Below are positions 1-4,414 of a stretch of DNA of 5,583 nt, piece after piece. This DNA is from an uncultured Clostridia bacterium (GTDB lineage Bacteria > Bacillota > Clostridia > Oscillospirales > Oscillospiraceae). The notes beneath the pieces were generated by a model that saw only the letters and a program-made list of their open reading frames with translations, did no database searches and was not told the origin of the DNA. Location: contig CAMWQV010000175.1 in assembly GCA_947176425.1 (NCBI GenBank), positions 1 to 5,583 on the forward strand, read 5' to 3'. The number at the start of each line of letters is the position of its first letter. Positions within the stretch are counted from its first letter, which is position 1. The position numbers and the translations under genes are program-made.

Positions 1-91
1 CCCGCGGGATCTGAGACGAAACAGCAGCGCGGACATCTACACCGGATTCGTCAATCATTCGACGGACATGGCGTTCCTGTCGCATAGGTAG
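1..91 (+). CDS. Possible C-terminal end of an upstream gene (partial)
   Basis: The frame that begins at base 2 is open from the left edge to a TAG at 89-91, giving 29 codons. Most third positions are G or C, as expected for a gene of a high-GC host, and the other two forward frames are stopped (TGA at 12-14, TAG at 85-87). The readable tail ends in DMAFLSHR. No motif or family is recognisable in so short a piece. A small inverted repeat (ATAGGT at 84-89, ACCTAT at 96-101) overlaps the stop but lacks a T-run, so it is not a convincing terminator. The open frame could be chance, because only about 90 bases are visible. Confidence 0.3.
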   Translation, partial: PRDLRRNSSADIYTGFVNHSTDMAFLSHR

Positions 92-481
92 GGAAACCTA
101 TCATGATTATCGTTTCAGCGCCCCTGGCTCTTATCCGACGGCGATGGAAAAGAAACGGGCGGCCAACCAGAATGCTTGCTCCATCAGGTGCCGGGCAACC
201 ACCCCGTTCTTTCCCGTTCCCGTCAGACACGGGCCGGTAATGCTGCCTGAATCGAAAGCCAAACGTGCGGGACGCCTGCCCGCGAAACTGCCTGCGGCGC
301 ATTTGTCATGGCGGTGCCTCTCAGGACCGGGGAACCAGGCCCCATGATGACATACGCCAGCGTCCGCCATGTTGTCCTGGGATCATGTCTAGGTTGTCAC
401 GGGACGCCCACAGGTGGTCGCGCCGCTCCTCATCGGAACCTCTAAAGCCGACCCATAGAGCTACTACGCAACATGTTATGC
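92..481. other. GC-rich stretch with no convincing gene
   Basis: Several short frames are open on both strands, but none has a good SD, a recognisable motif or coherent codon use. The only structure seen is a segment (180-229) that resembles 3170-3221, with a small hairpin CCCGT/ACGGG at 219-233. The composition changes sharply to AT-rich near 470-480, where the minus-strand operon ends. No T-run hairpin that could terminate that operon is visible here. Confidence 0.5.
180..229. repeat. Diverged copy 1 of a segment flanking the AT-rich block
   Basis: This segment aligns by eye with 3170-3221 in the same orientation. Shared blocks are TCCAT-AGG, CCG-GCAA and TTCTTT-CCGTTCCCGT, ending in GACA. 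On the minus strand both copies read through a similar peptide pattern, G-x-G-K-x-G-V followed by L-M-(D/E), with many differences at third codon positions. That suggests decayed coding sequence of common origin. No family was recognised. The two copies lie on either side of the AT-rich block. The match is short and was judged by eye. Confidence 0.4.
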
Positions 482-1936
482 CTATTGCTTAATTTTCCAT
501 CCTGCCACATCGCTCTGCCCGTTTTTATCAAGGCCGGCATTGCAGACACTACCATCAACTTCTACACCTAACGTGGATCCATATCCGGCAGACAGTGCTC
601 TAAACTTCTTCGACGCCCATTGATTGTTTATTTCCTCATATGAATCAGGAAAATCATCTTTTCGTTGAGTTGAAAGAATCCTTCCTTCTTTCGTAAGCGC
701 CACTGTATGATAATCACCAGCAGAGATTGCAACCACATTCTCCCAGCCTGTCACATCACGCTGCCCGTATTCATCATCCCCTACCGCAAGTACTTTTCCA
801 TCTCTCCTCAACGCTACGATATGCCCTAGTCCTCTGTTCCGGACGCCATTCTCAAAACCGATACTGCCTCCCGTAGAAATAGCAATCAAATCGGACCACT
901 GATCTTTAACGGCGTCGATGTCATTCTGCAGTTGTTCAACATGTTTTCCAGCAATATGGACATTCCCGTCTTGATCTAAGCCAACAACATGCTGCCAGCC
1001 AGTATCTATCGCTACGATTTTTTCCCAACTGCGCAACTCCACATTCCCTTCCTCGAAGGAGCCGCTGCTGACGATTGTGCCGTCGCTTCTAAGTCCGACA
1101 ATAAACTGTTCGCCGGCAGAAACAGCAATGATATCCGTCCAATCGCTCGTACTGATCTGATAATCATACCGATCGTCTCGCTCCATTGTCGCTAAATATA
1201 CCGTTCCATCTTCTTTTAAGCCAAGAACGAATTCTCCACACGCCGACACGGAGACCACATCGGACCAATTCTGCTCAATATCATCTCTGCCGAAAAAAAA
1301 GTCTCCGCATGACAGCTTTGCTCCGCCATTTTCAGTAATGCCGACAGAACAGCGTATCCCCGCAGAAATAACATTGGCGCACTGTTGACGCCACAATGCC
1401 TTGCTCCGCTCCGCCAAATCGCGGCTATTATTGTATTCACCCAATTTATTGAATATATCAAACGCTCTCGCGTAATTTTCCTCGACATAACACTTGCAGG
1501 CTTCAGCATAAGAATCCTCATTACTATTGTCTGCACTCTCTTCTTCGATCATTGTCAAATACATTGATGAATCTTCGAAATTCCCTAATGATTCAAAAAT
1601 TACCCAGGCATCTTCAAACCGCTGGTCATCATACAGCATACGAGCCATAGCATATTCCTTATATTTCCGTGCCTCTTGATAATTAGGACCGAGCATATCG
1701 AAGATATCTATCGCTGACTGGTAATCGCCATCTGTAATAGCTGCCTGTGCAGTCATATAATCAGTATGAAGTTCCATTTTGATCTTTCTTATCGTCAGAA
1801 AAAAACAAATTAAAATCAGAAATGATACAATAAGGCTTACAGCAAAGCAGACAATACGAAATGTCGTTCTGCTCTTTGAATTCTGCATATGCTTTACATT
1901 AGCTCCTGATCCGTAGGAGTTTCTAAGCCCCTGCAC
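482..1936 (-). CDS. Membrane-anchored TPR-like / RCC1 seven-bladed propeller protein
   Basis: The 484-residue protein has a basic N-terminus, one membrane segment (about 26-49), then three degenerate TPR-like units (about 70-92, 105-126, 153-174) sharing the pattern Y/F-x-x-A-x-x-I-F-x-x-L-G-x-Y/F. Residues 186-484 contain seven units of the RCC1 type (W-s-D-x-x-x-x-S-A-G then V-G-L-x-x-D-G-T-V), enough for a closed seven-bladed propeller, with W480-K-I-K perhaps completing the first blade. RCC1-like propellers generally mediate protein binding; no catalytic residues are evident and the bacterial role is unknown. Basic residues lie on both sides of the membrane segment, so topology is unclear. 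I chose the GTG at 1934-1936 because AAGGAGG lies seven or so bases upstream; an ATG at 1886-1888 is a weaker alternative. The gene overlaps the preceding gene by 43 bases, suggesting translational coupling. AT-rich codon use differs from the right half of the window and points to acquisition from a low-GC donor. Confidence 0.92.
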   Translation of the reverse strand: MQGLRNSYGSGANVKHMQNSKSRTTFRIVCFAVSLIVSFLILICFFLTIRKIKMELHTDYMTAQAAITDGDYQSAIDIFDMLGPNYQEARKYKEYAMARMLYDDQRFEDAWVIFESLGNFEDSSMYLTMIEEESADNSNEDSYAEACKCYVEENYARAFDIFNKLGEYNNSRDLAERSKALWRQQCANVISAGIRCSVGITENGGAKLSCGDFFFGRDDIEQNWSDVVSVSACGEFVLGLKEDGTVYLATMERDDRYDYQISTSDWTDIIAVSAGEQFIVGLRSDGTIVSSGSFEEGNVELRSWEKIVAIDTGWQHVVGLDQDGNVHIAGKHVEQLQNDIDAVKDQWSDLIAISTGGSIGFENGVRNRGLGHIVALRRDGKVLAVGDDEYGQRDVTGWENVVAISAGDYHTVALTKEGRILSTQRKDDFPDSYEEINNQWASKKFRALSAGYGSTLGVEVDGSVCNAGLDKNGQSDVAGWKIKQ

Positions 1937-2400
1937 TTCAATTCCTCCTTTCTATTTTTTCCTTCAATGAAAAAACCTACTGAGGAACATACACCCAAAA
2001 CAACACAAGCGCCCAAAAAAGTAGGCAATAGCTTTTCCAGTGCAGCTTCGGCTGGAATCGCTAAGTAAATGATATACATAATTCCAGAAATAACCATCCC
2101 CCCGATTGCAACAATCATCCATCCAATCCTTATCAGGCCATCTGTCGCATAGCTGCAGGCATTCGTCGCAACCGCAAAAATAACTAAAACAAGGTCTATA
2201 AAATATCCTAAAAGCACTTCTGAAAACTCTGTCTGATATCCGATGTACCAGTTAACCCATACCGATATAATAACTGGCAAAAAAGAAAAGAAGATGCCGA
2301 AGAAAAACCACCTCCAAAATCTAACCGCATACTTATGTTTGATATCTGATTCTTTTTCTTCTGACTGCATCGAAACACTCTGCTTTTCCTGCTCCACCAT
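1894..2400 (-). CDS. Small four-helix membrane protein, unknown function
   Basis: From the chosen ATG (2398-2400) the protein is 168 residues. The first 30 or so are hydrophilic and charged (many E and K). Four hydrophobic segments follow, at about 32-52, 62-80, 92-115 and 124-145, and a charged tail from 146 on (G-K-N-R-K-E-E). The aromatic start of the first helix (R-F-W-R-W-F-F-F-G) is typical of small integral membrane proteins, but no family motif or active site is seen. The frame extends to a TTG at 2425-2427. I prefer the ATG at 2400 because AAGGGGG (2406-2412) lies five bases before it; ATG 2403 and GTG 2397 are also possible. It is the first gene of a two-gene operon and overlaps the RCC1-type gene, so it may help to insert or partner that protein; this is inference from context. 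Codon use is AT-rich like its neighbour. Confidence 0.85.
   Translation of the reverse strand: MVEQEKQSVSMQSEEKESDIKHKYAVRFWRWFFFGIFFSFLPVIISVWVNWYIGYQTEFSEVLLGYFIDLVLVIFAVATNACSYATDGLIRIGWMIVAIGGMVISGIMYIIYLAIPAEAALEKLLPTFLGACVVLGVCSSVGFFIEGKNRKEELKCRGLETPTDQELM
1941..1950 (-). promoter_or_regulatory. Ribosome binding site that fixes the GTG start of the RCC1-type gene
   Basis: On the minus strand the sequence reads AAGGAGGAAT, then TGAA, then GTG. The near-perfect SD lies inside the 3' end of the preceding gene and is correctly spaced for the GTG at 1934-1936, but too far from the ATG at 1886-1888. Confidence 0.8.
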
Positions 2401-2454
2401 CATATCCCCCTTCTCTCTTGTAAACAAGAAAATTCAGTCGTTTTCTAAAATGGA

Positions 2455-2483
2455 ATTGTACCTTAAATTTCTACATATTGCAA
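2455..2483 (-). promoter_or_regulatory. Promoter of the membrane protein / RCC1 operon
   Basis: On the minus strand TTGCAA (2478-2483) is separated by 17 bases from TACAAT (2455-2460), a good match to a housekeeping sigma promoter. Transcription would start near 2448, leaving a leader of about 45 bases before the operon's first start codon. No operator is obvious between the promoter and the gene. Confidence 0.65.
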
Positions 2484-2569
2484 CATAATTCTACATCAGT
2501 CACCATAATGCTATAATGAGAAAAACTGACGTTTTCCACAGAGCAGAACCCATATATCGAGCTTCGCAA

Positions 2570-2598
2570 TCTATAAAATACTATATATAGTATAACAA
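2570..2598 (-). promoter_or_regulatory. Possible second upstream promoter with a palindrome in its spacer
   Basis: On the minus strand TTGTTA (2593-2598) stands 17 bases from TATAGA (2570-2575). A perfect 16-bp palindrome fills the spacer, which is where a repressor would block polymerase. AT-rich DNA yields such matches by chance, so this is tentative. If real, it would feed the same operon from about 165 bases upstream of its start codon. Confidence 0.35.
2578..2593. repeat. Perfect 16-bp palindrome, possible operator
   Basis: ATACTATATATAGTAT is its own reverse complement. It shares TATAGTATA (2586-2594) with 4372-4380 and, inverted, with 2773-2781. No regulator gene lies in the window to pair with it. 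Confidence 0.5.
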
Positions 2599-2805
2599 GT
2601 CCTGATTTTTGTGCATTCCTACAGATTTGCTCATTTATAGCTAATGTACAAATCAACGCTTTCCTCACATGGCATCCAAATGCTTGAATAGGCGATCTGC
2701 TAGGCCCTGTTTGAAAAAATAAAAACTATTGTGTTATTTGACGAAATAGTGATAGTAAAGAACCCCCGAATATATACTATATTTAACCCCTATAGCAACG
2801 CGAAC

Positions 2806-2845
2806 GCCCTCCGGCCGCACACATGTGCAGTCGGAGGGCTTTTTT
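2806..2845 (+). terminator. Rho-independent terminator, plus strand
   Basis: GCCCTCCG (2806-2813) pairs perfectly with CGGAGGGC (2832-2839), with an inner GCAC/GTGC pairing in the loop, and six T follow directly (2840-2845). It acts on plus-strand transcripts. No plus-strand gene ends immediately before it, so it appears orphaned, possibly by insertion of the AT-rich block or loss of a gene. The opposite strand lacks a clean T-run after the hairpin. Confidence 0.88.
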
Positions 2846-2917
2846 CTCCCGATACGGCATCCGTCCCGGAAGGTGCGCGATCCTGCCGGCACGAAGCACC
2901 CCCTTCCCAGCACCGGG

Positions 2918-3022
2918 CTAATTGACTGACTGCGTTTCCTCTGCTATGCTGATTCCGATAGCTTTGAGCTTCTCGCGCAGCCCCTCCTTATCGAACACGC
3001 GCATAGCTTCCTGTGCAGTCAT
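2918..3022 (-). CDS. 34-residue small peptide, unknown function
   Basis: This ORF starts at ATG 3020-3022 and ends at TAG 2918-2920. It has AAAGGGGG (3031-3038) eight bases upstream and a strong promoter (TTGAGG, 17 bases, TATAAT) about 100 bases upstream, which together make a real gene plausible despite its size. The peptide has a charged, probably helical middle (F-D-K-E-G-L-R-E-K-L-K-A-I-G) and a polar end (E-E-T-Q-S-V-N). It has no signal peptide, no Cys and no double-glycine cleavage site. The L-R-E-K-L-K-A pattern is loosely reminiscent of helical leader peptides of ribosomal natural products, but no modification enzyme or core is visible, so this is only a comparison. It could also be a small regulatory peptide or a decayed gene. 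The plus-strand terminator lies beyond its 3' end. Confidence 0.5.
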   Translation of the reverse strand: MTAQEAMRVFDKEGLREKLKAIGISIAEETQSVN

Positions 3023-3030
3023 GATGATTA

Positions 3031-3038
3031 CCCCCTTT
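3031..3038 (-). promoter_or_regulatory. Ribosome binding site of the 34-codon gene
   Basis: AAAGGGGG on the minus strand lies eight bases before ATG 3022. A short GCGG/CCGC hairpin sits just upstream, so access to the site could be structured. The site is the main reason to accept so short an ORF. Confidence 0.55.
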
Positions 3039-3124
3039 GCGGCTCCCCGCAGCTGCCGTACCGGATCGATCAAACTTCTTTTCGCCAGGTTACGATTCCC
3101 TACATTTAGGCCTACGCTATCATT

Positions 3125-3153
3125 ATTATACGCTCACAAACCGGAAACCTCAA
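3125..3153 (-). promoter_or_regulatory. Strong promoter reading toward the 34-codon gene
   Basis: On the minus strand TTGAGG (3148-3153) is followed after exactly 17 bases by a perfect TATAAT (3125-3130). Transcription should begin near 3118, giving a leader of about 95 bases before the ATG. This is the closest match to consensus in the window. The perfect 19-bp inverted repeat lies about 45 bases further upstream. Confidence 0.65.
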
Positions 3154-3169
3154 ACAAGAATAAACATGA

Positions 3170-3221
3170 TCCATGAGGGATTCCGCAATACGGACGCCTT
3201 CTTTTCCGTTCCCGTAGGACA
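3170..3221. repeat. Diverged copy 2 of a segment flanking the AT-rich block
   Basis: This is the counterpart of 180-229 in the same orientation. Its minus-strand reading includes G-N-G-K-E-G-V-R-I-A-E-S-L-M-D, against G-T-G-K-N-G-V-V-A-R-H-L-M-E in the other copy. Differences fall often at third codon positions (GGA/GGG, AAG/AAA, GTG/GTC, CTG/CTC). Here the conserved block also forms the left arm of the 19-bp inverted repeat. Judged by eye; the segment is too short to assign to a family. Confidence 0.4.
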
Positions 3222-3249
3222 ACCAAGTAACTACGGGAACGGAAAAGAA
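3199..3249. repeat. Perfect 19-bp inverted repeat with a 13-base loop
   Basis: The left arm TTCTTTTCCGTTCCCGTAG (3199-3217) and the right arm 3231-3249 are exact reverse complements around a 13-base loop. On either strand the 3' arm ends A-rich rather than in a T-run, so it is not an ordinary intrinsic terminator. It lies between the minus-strand promoter at 3125-3153 and the GC-rich hairpin region. A protein binding site, a recombination or transposition end, or a stable RNA hairpin are all possible. The left arm resembles 206-223. Confidence 0.85.
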
Positions 3250-3510
3250 CCGCGGACGCGCCGGAGAGGAATCGGATGGTGCGGACCGCAGGGCACGAAG
3301 CTCCGGAAAGCGGGACCCGGCCGGTGGGAAGTCGCCCACCGGCAGCGCGCCTGACGGCGCGCGAAGGGATACCAGCCATTCCTCTGGGCAGTCGGGGGGA
3401 TAGGCAGGGGCGGGCGACACGGTGCGGAGGGATCTGCCTGAAATCCCGTGCCGCACGGGGAATTCCCGGCACCGCGCGTGCCGTCCGGTAGTCAACGGAC
3501 ACGGATTCCC
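3250..3510 (+). other. GC-rich, hairpin-dense segment; possible structured RNA or long leader
   Basis: No credible protein gene occurs here. Several strong hairpins do: GCCGGTGGG with CCCACCGGC (3320-3343, 9 bp), directly followed by GCGCGCC with GGCGCGC (3345-3362, 7 bp, loop TGAC). A longer one at 3422-3456 pairs GTGCGG with CCGCAC and GGGAT with ATCCC. At the end GGCAC (3468-3472) can pair either back with GTGCC at 3448-3452 or forward, as CGGCAC, with GTGCCG at 3478-3483, so two alternative folds are possible. The segment lies upstream of the 71-aa secreted peptide gene on the same strand. GC-rich DNA forms chance hairpins, and no promoter was identified, so an RNA function is unproven. 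Confidence 0.4.
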
Positions 3511-3544
3511 GTAAAAAATTCATGAAAATAAGGGGAAAATCGTC

Positions 3545-3760
3545 ATGAAAAAACTGAAGACCATCCTGAAGACCGTGATTGCCTGCACGGCCATCGCACT
3601 GACCGCCATCTGCTGCATATTCTCGCTCCTGTCTACCCCGGCCCACGCATCGGCACAGCCCACGGAAACCATCCAGGTCACCCAGCTCTCCGACATCGAG
3701 GACGGATACGACGCCGGCCTCAGCGGCATCGCCTACGAGATCGAAGTGCCCGTGTTCTGA
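3545..3760 (+). CDS. 71-aa secreted acidic peptide with Sec signal
   Basis: ATG 3545 has AAGGGGA (3530-3536) eight bases upstream. Residues 1-9 are basic (K-K-L-K, K9), 10-30 are hydrophobic, and two A-x-A sites follow (A33-H-A35, A35-S-A37), a clear Sec type I signal. V-I-A-C at 11-14 superficially matches a lipobox but lies before the hydrophobic core, so lipidation is unlikely. The mature part would be only 34-36 residues, beginning near Q38 and containing seven D/E, no K or R, and three Gln (Q38, Q44, Q47). It ends Y-E-I-E-V-P-V-F. No known family is recognised; its acidity argues against a cationic bacteriocin. Signal peptide, extracellular peptide and substrate of a surface enzyme are all open. 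The last 31 codons and the 3' flank recur at 4205-4365. An 8-codon ORF (3522-3548) overlaps the start by ATGA. Confidence 0.82.
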   Translation: MKKLKTILKTVIACTAIALTAICCIFSLLSTPAHASAQPTETIQVTQLSDIEDGYDAGLSGIAYEIEVPVF

Positions 3761-3823
3761 CACCCGGCAAGAAAAAATCCCCATAAACCAGGAAAACATC
3801 GGAAACCGGTCTTGCCAACCGGA
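3664..3823 (+). repeat. Direct repeat, copy A (peptide 3' end plus 3' flank)
   Basis: About 160 bases here recur at 4205-4365 with roughly ten substitutions and one inserted base by eye. The repeat covers the last 31 codons of the 71-aa gene, its stop, and 63 bases of 3' flank. The 3' flank is as well or better conserved (two substitutions and one insertion) as the coding part. The flank carries GGCAAGA (3766-3772) and its complement TCTTGCC (3810-3816). Confidence 0.92.
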
Positions 3824-3916
3824 ACCAACCAAATCACAGTCATCCCGCAGCATCGGCCCGTCCGGCGGCCGTCCGGAAAAACAGCGGGAGACCATAAGCA
3901 CCGCAAGGAGGAACAG

Positions 3917-4174
3917 ATGAAACAATATATCGTCCAGACGAAAAGGCCCGACGGAGGAATTAACCTGTCCTTCGACACCGCGGCCGACATCATCGAGATG
4001 GTCGGACACCAAGACTGTACCGGCTGCGAATACAAAGTACTCATGCTCGACGAATCCGGTAATATCATAGGGCTCGGCTATGTCCCGAGCACGAAGGCCC
4101 CGTACAACCGCCACAGGTTCGCCAGAAAGGACACCGGGGAAATCGAAATCGATGGGTACAGCACCGAACACTGA
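3917..4174 (+). CDS. 85-aa small cytosolic protein with a CxxC motif, unknown function
   Basis: I start at ATG 3917 because AAGGAGG (3905-3911) lies five bases upstream; the frame is open back to an ATG at 3812, which has no SD. The protein has no signal peptide or membrane segment. It reads as a small alternating fold: a strand (Y-I-V-Q), a helix-like part at about 20-30, H31-Q-D-C34-T-G-C37, then two strand-like stretches (Y-K-V-L-M-L-D and N-I-I-G-L-G-Y-V) and a basic then acidic tail ending S-T-E-H. H31, C34 and C37 could bind a metal or form a redox pair, but two cysteines alone do not establish this. No family is recognised. It sits between the intact peptide gene and the truncated second copy, so it may have been carried with the duplication or be its functional partner. 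Codon use fits the GC-rich host. Confidence 0.82.
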   Translation: MKQYIVQTKRPDGGINLSFDTAADIIEMVGHQDCTGCEYKVLMLDESGNIIGLGYVPSTKAPYNRHRFARKDTGEIEIDGYSTEH

Positions 4175-4176
4175 TA

Positions 4177-4193
4177 GCCGGATGGCATCCGGC
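4177..4193 (+). repeat. Short palindrome directly after the 85-aa gene
   Basis: GCCGGATGGCATCCGGC has eight-base complementary arms around one base and starts two bases after the stop codon. As RNA it would form a six-pair stem with a five-base loop. There is no T-run, so it is at most a weak or factor-dependent terminator or an mRNA end stabiliser. Confidence 0.5.
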
Positions 4194-4202
4194 CGAACCC
4201 CG

Positions 4203-4301
4203 ATGGAAACCATCCAGGTCACCCGGCTCTCCGACATCGAGAACGGATACGACGCCGGCCTGAGCGGCATCGCCTACGAGATCGAGGCTCCCGTGTCCTG
4301 A
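4203..4301 (+). pseudogene. Truncated second copy of the acidic peptide (no signal peptide)
   Basis: From ATG 4203 the frame gives 32 residues, M-E-T-I-Q-V-T-R-L-S onward, matching the C-terminal part of the 71-aa protein at 27 of 31 positions. Differences are Q to R, D to N, V to A and the final F to S. The signal peptide and N-terminus are absent, and no SD precedes ATG 4203. The frame is open further upstream but there overlaps the 85-aa gene in another frame with no similarity to a signal. A 3' fragment left by duplication is the simplest reading. The intact frame, with no stop or frameshift, means that a leaderless peptide or a donor for sequence exchange with the intact copy cannot be excluded. 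Confidence 0.6.
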
Positions 4302-4365
4302 ACACCCGGCAAGAAAAAATCCCCATAAACCAGGAAAACGTCGGAAACCGGTCTTGCCAATCGGA
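4205..4365 (+). repeat. Direct repeat, copy B
   Basis: Second copy of the unit at 3664-3823, offset by 541-542 bases. Similarity starts at GGAAACC and ends at about CGGA. The final TTGCCA of the repeat (4354-4359) serves as a good -35 element for a promoter that copy A lacks, because the sequence beyond the repeat differs. Confidence 0.92.
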
Positions 4366-4382
4366 CAGACATATAGTATACT
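4354..4382 (+). promoter_or_regulatory. Promoter of the lipoprotein transcript
   Basis: TTGCCA (4354-4359) and TATACT (4377-4382) are separated by 17 bases. The AT-rich -10 stands out in a GC-rich region. Transcription would begin near 4389, giving a leader of about 265 bases before the lipoprotein start that includes two small ORFs and a GC-rich stem. An inverted repeat overlaps the -10. Confidence 0.6.
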
Positions 4383-4392
4383 CAATATACTA
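4374..4392. promoter_or_regulatory. Operator-like inverted repeat over the -10 element
   Basis: TAGTATA (4374-4380) and TATACTA (4386-4392) are perfect complements around CTCAA. The repeat covers the -10 and probable start site of the promoter at 4354-4382, the usual place for a repressor. The same TATAGTATA core occurs at 2586-2594 and, inverted, at 2773-2781. The cognate regulator is not in the window. Confidence 0.5.
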
Positions 4393-4414
4393 AGCGTCTC
4401 CGACGTTCCCGCCA

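Larger units (their letters stand above)
2401..2917. other. AT-rich intergenic region, no protein gene seen
   Basis: The stretch between the minus-strand operon and the 34-codon ORF holds the promoter at 2455-2483, a second possible promoter with a palindrome at 2570-2598, a further TATACTATA at 2773-2781 and a plus-strand terminator at 2806-2845. The open frames that cross it, such as 2471-2668 on the minus strand, lack an SD and a credible start. Composition returns to GC-rich at about 2800. Confidence 0.6.

Noticed and set aside
131..370. Minus-strand open frame of 79 codons as a live gene
   Set aside because: Only a weak AGGA precedes the start, and there is no recognisable motif. Part of it resembles a stretch on the other side of the AT-rich block, so decayed coding sequence is more likely.
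2471..2668. Minus-strand open frame of 65 codons in the AT-rich intergenic DNA
   Set aside because: It would start with GTG without any SD, overlaps both candidate promoters, and has no motif.
3199..3249. The 19-bp inverted repeat as an intrinsic terminator
   Set aside because: The hairpin is very stable, but on both strands the 3' arm ends in A-rich sequence followed by GC, with no T-run.
3276..3491. Plus-strand open frame of 71 codons in the hairpin region
   Set aside because: Arg-, Gly- and Pro-rich chance frame in very GC-rich DNA, with no SD and crossing several strong hairpins.
3578..3589. Lipobox-like V-I-A-C in the 71-aa peptide
   Set aside because: It lies at residues 11-14, before the main hydrophobic core. 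Two A-x-A sites after the core fit ordinary signal peptidase cleavage.
3812..3916. Upstream extension of the 85-aa gene to ATG 3812
   Set aside because: No SD precedes 3812 and the extra residues are basic and low in structure, starting inside the repeat. AAGGAGG at 3905-3911 fixes the start at 3917.
3134..4270. Minus-strand open frame of 378 codons across the small-gene module
   Set aside because: It lies opposite three forward ORFs that have SD sites or clear homology to each other, crosses the hairpin region, and shows no motif. Its internal repeats are just the mirror of the direct repeat.
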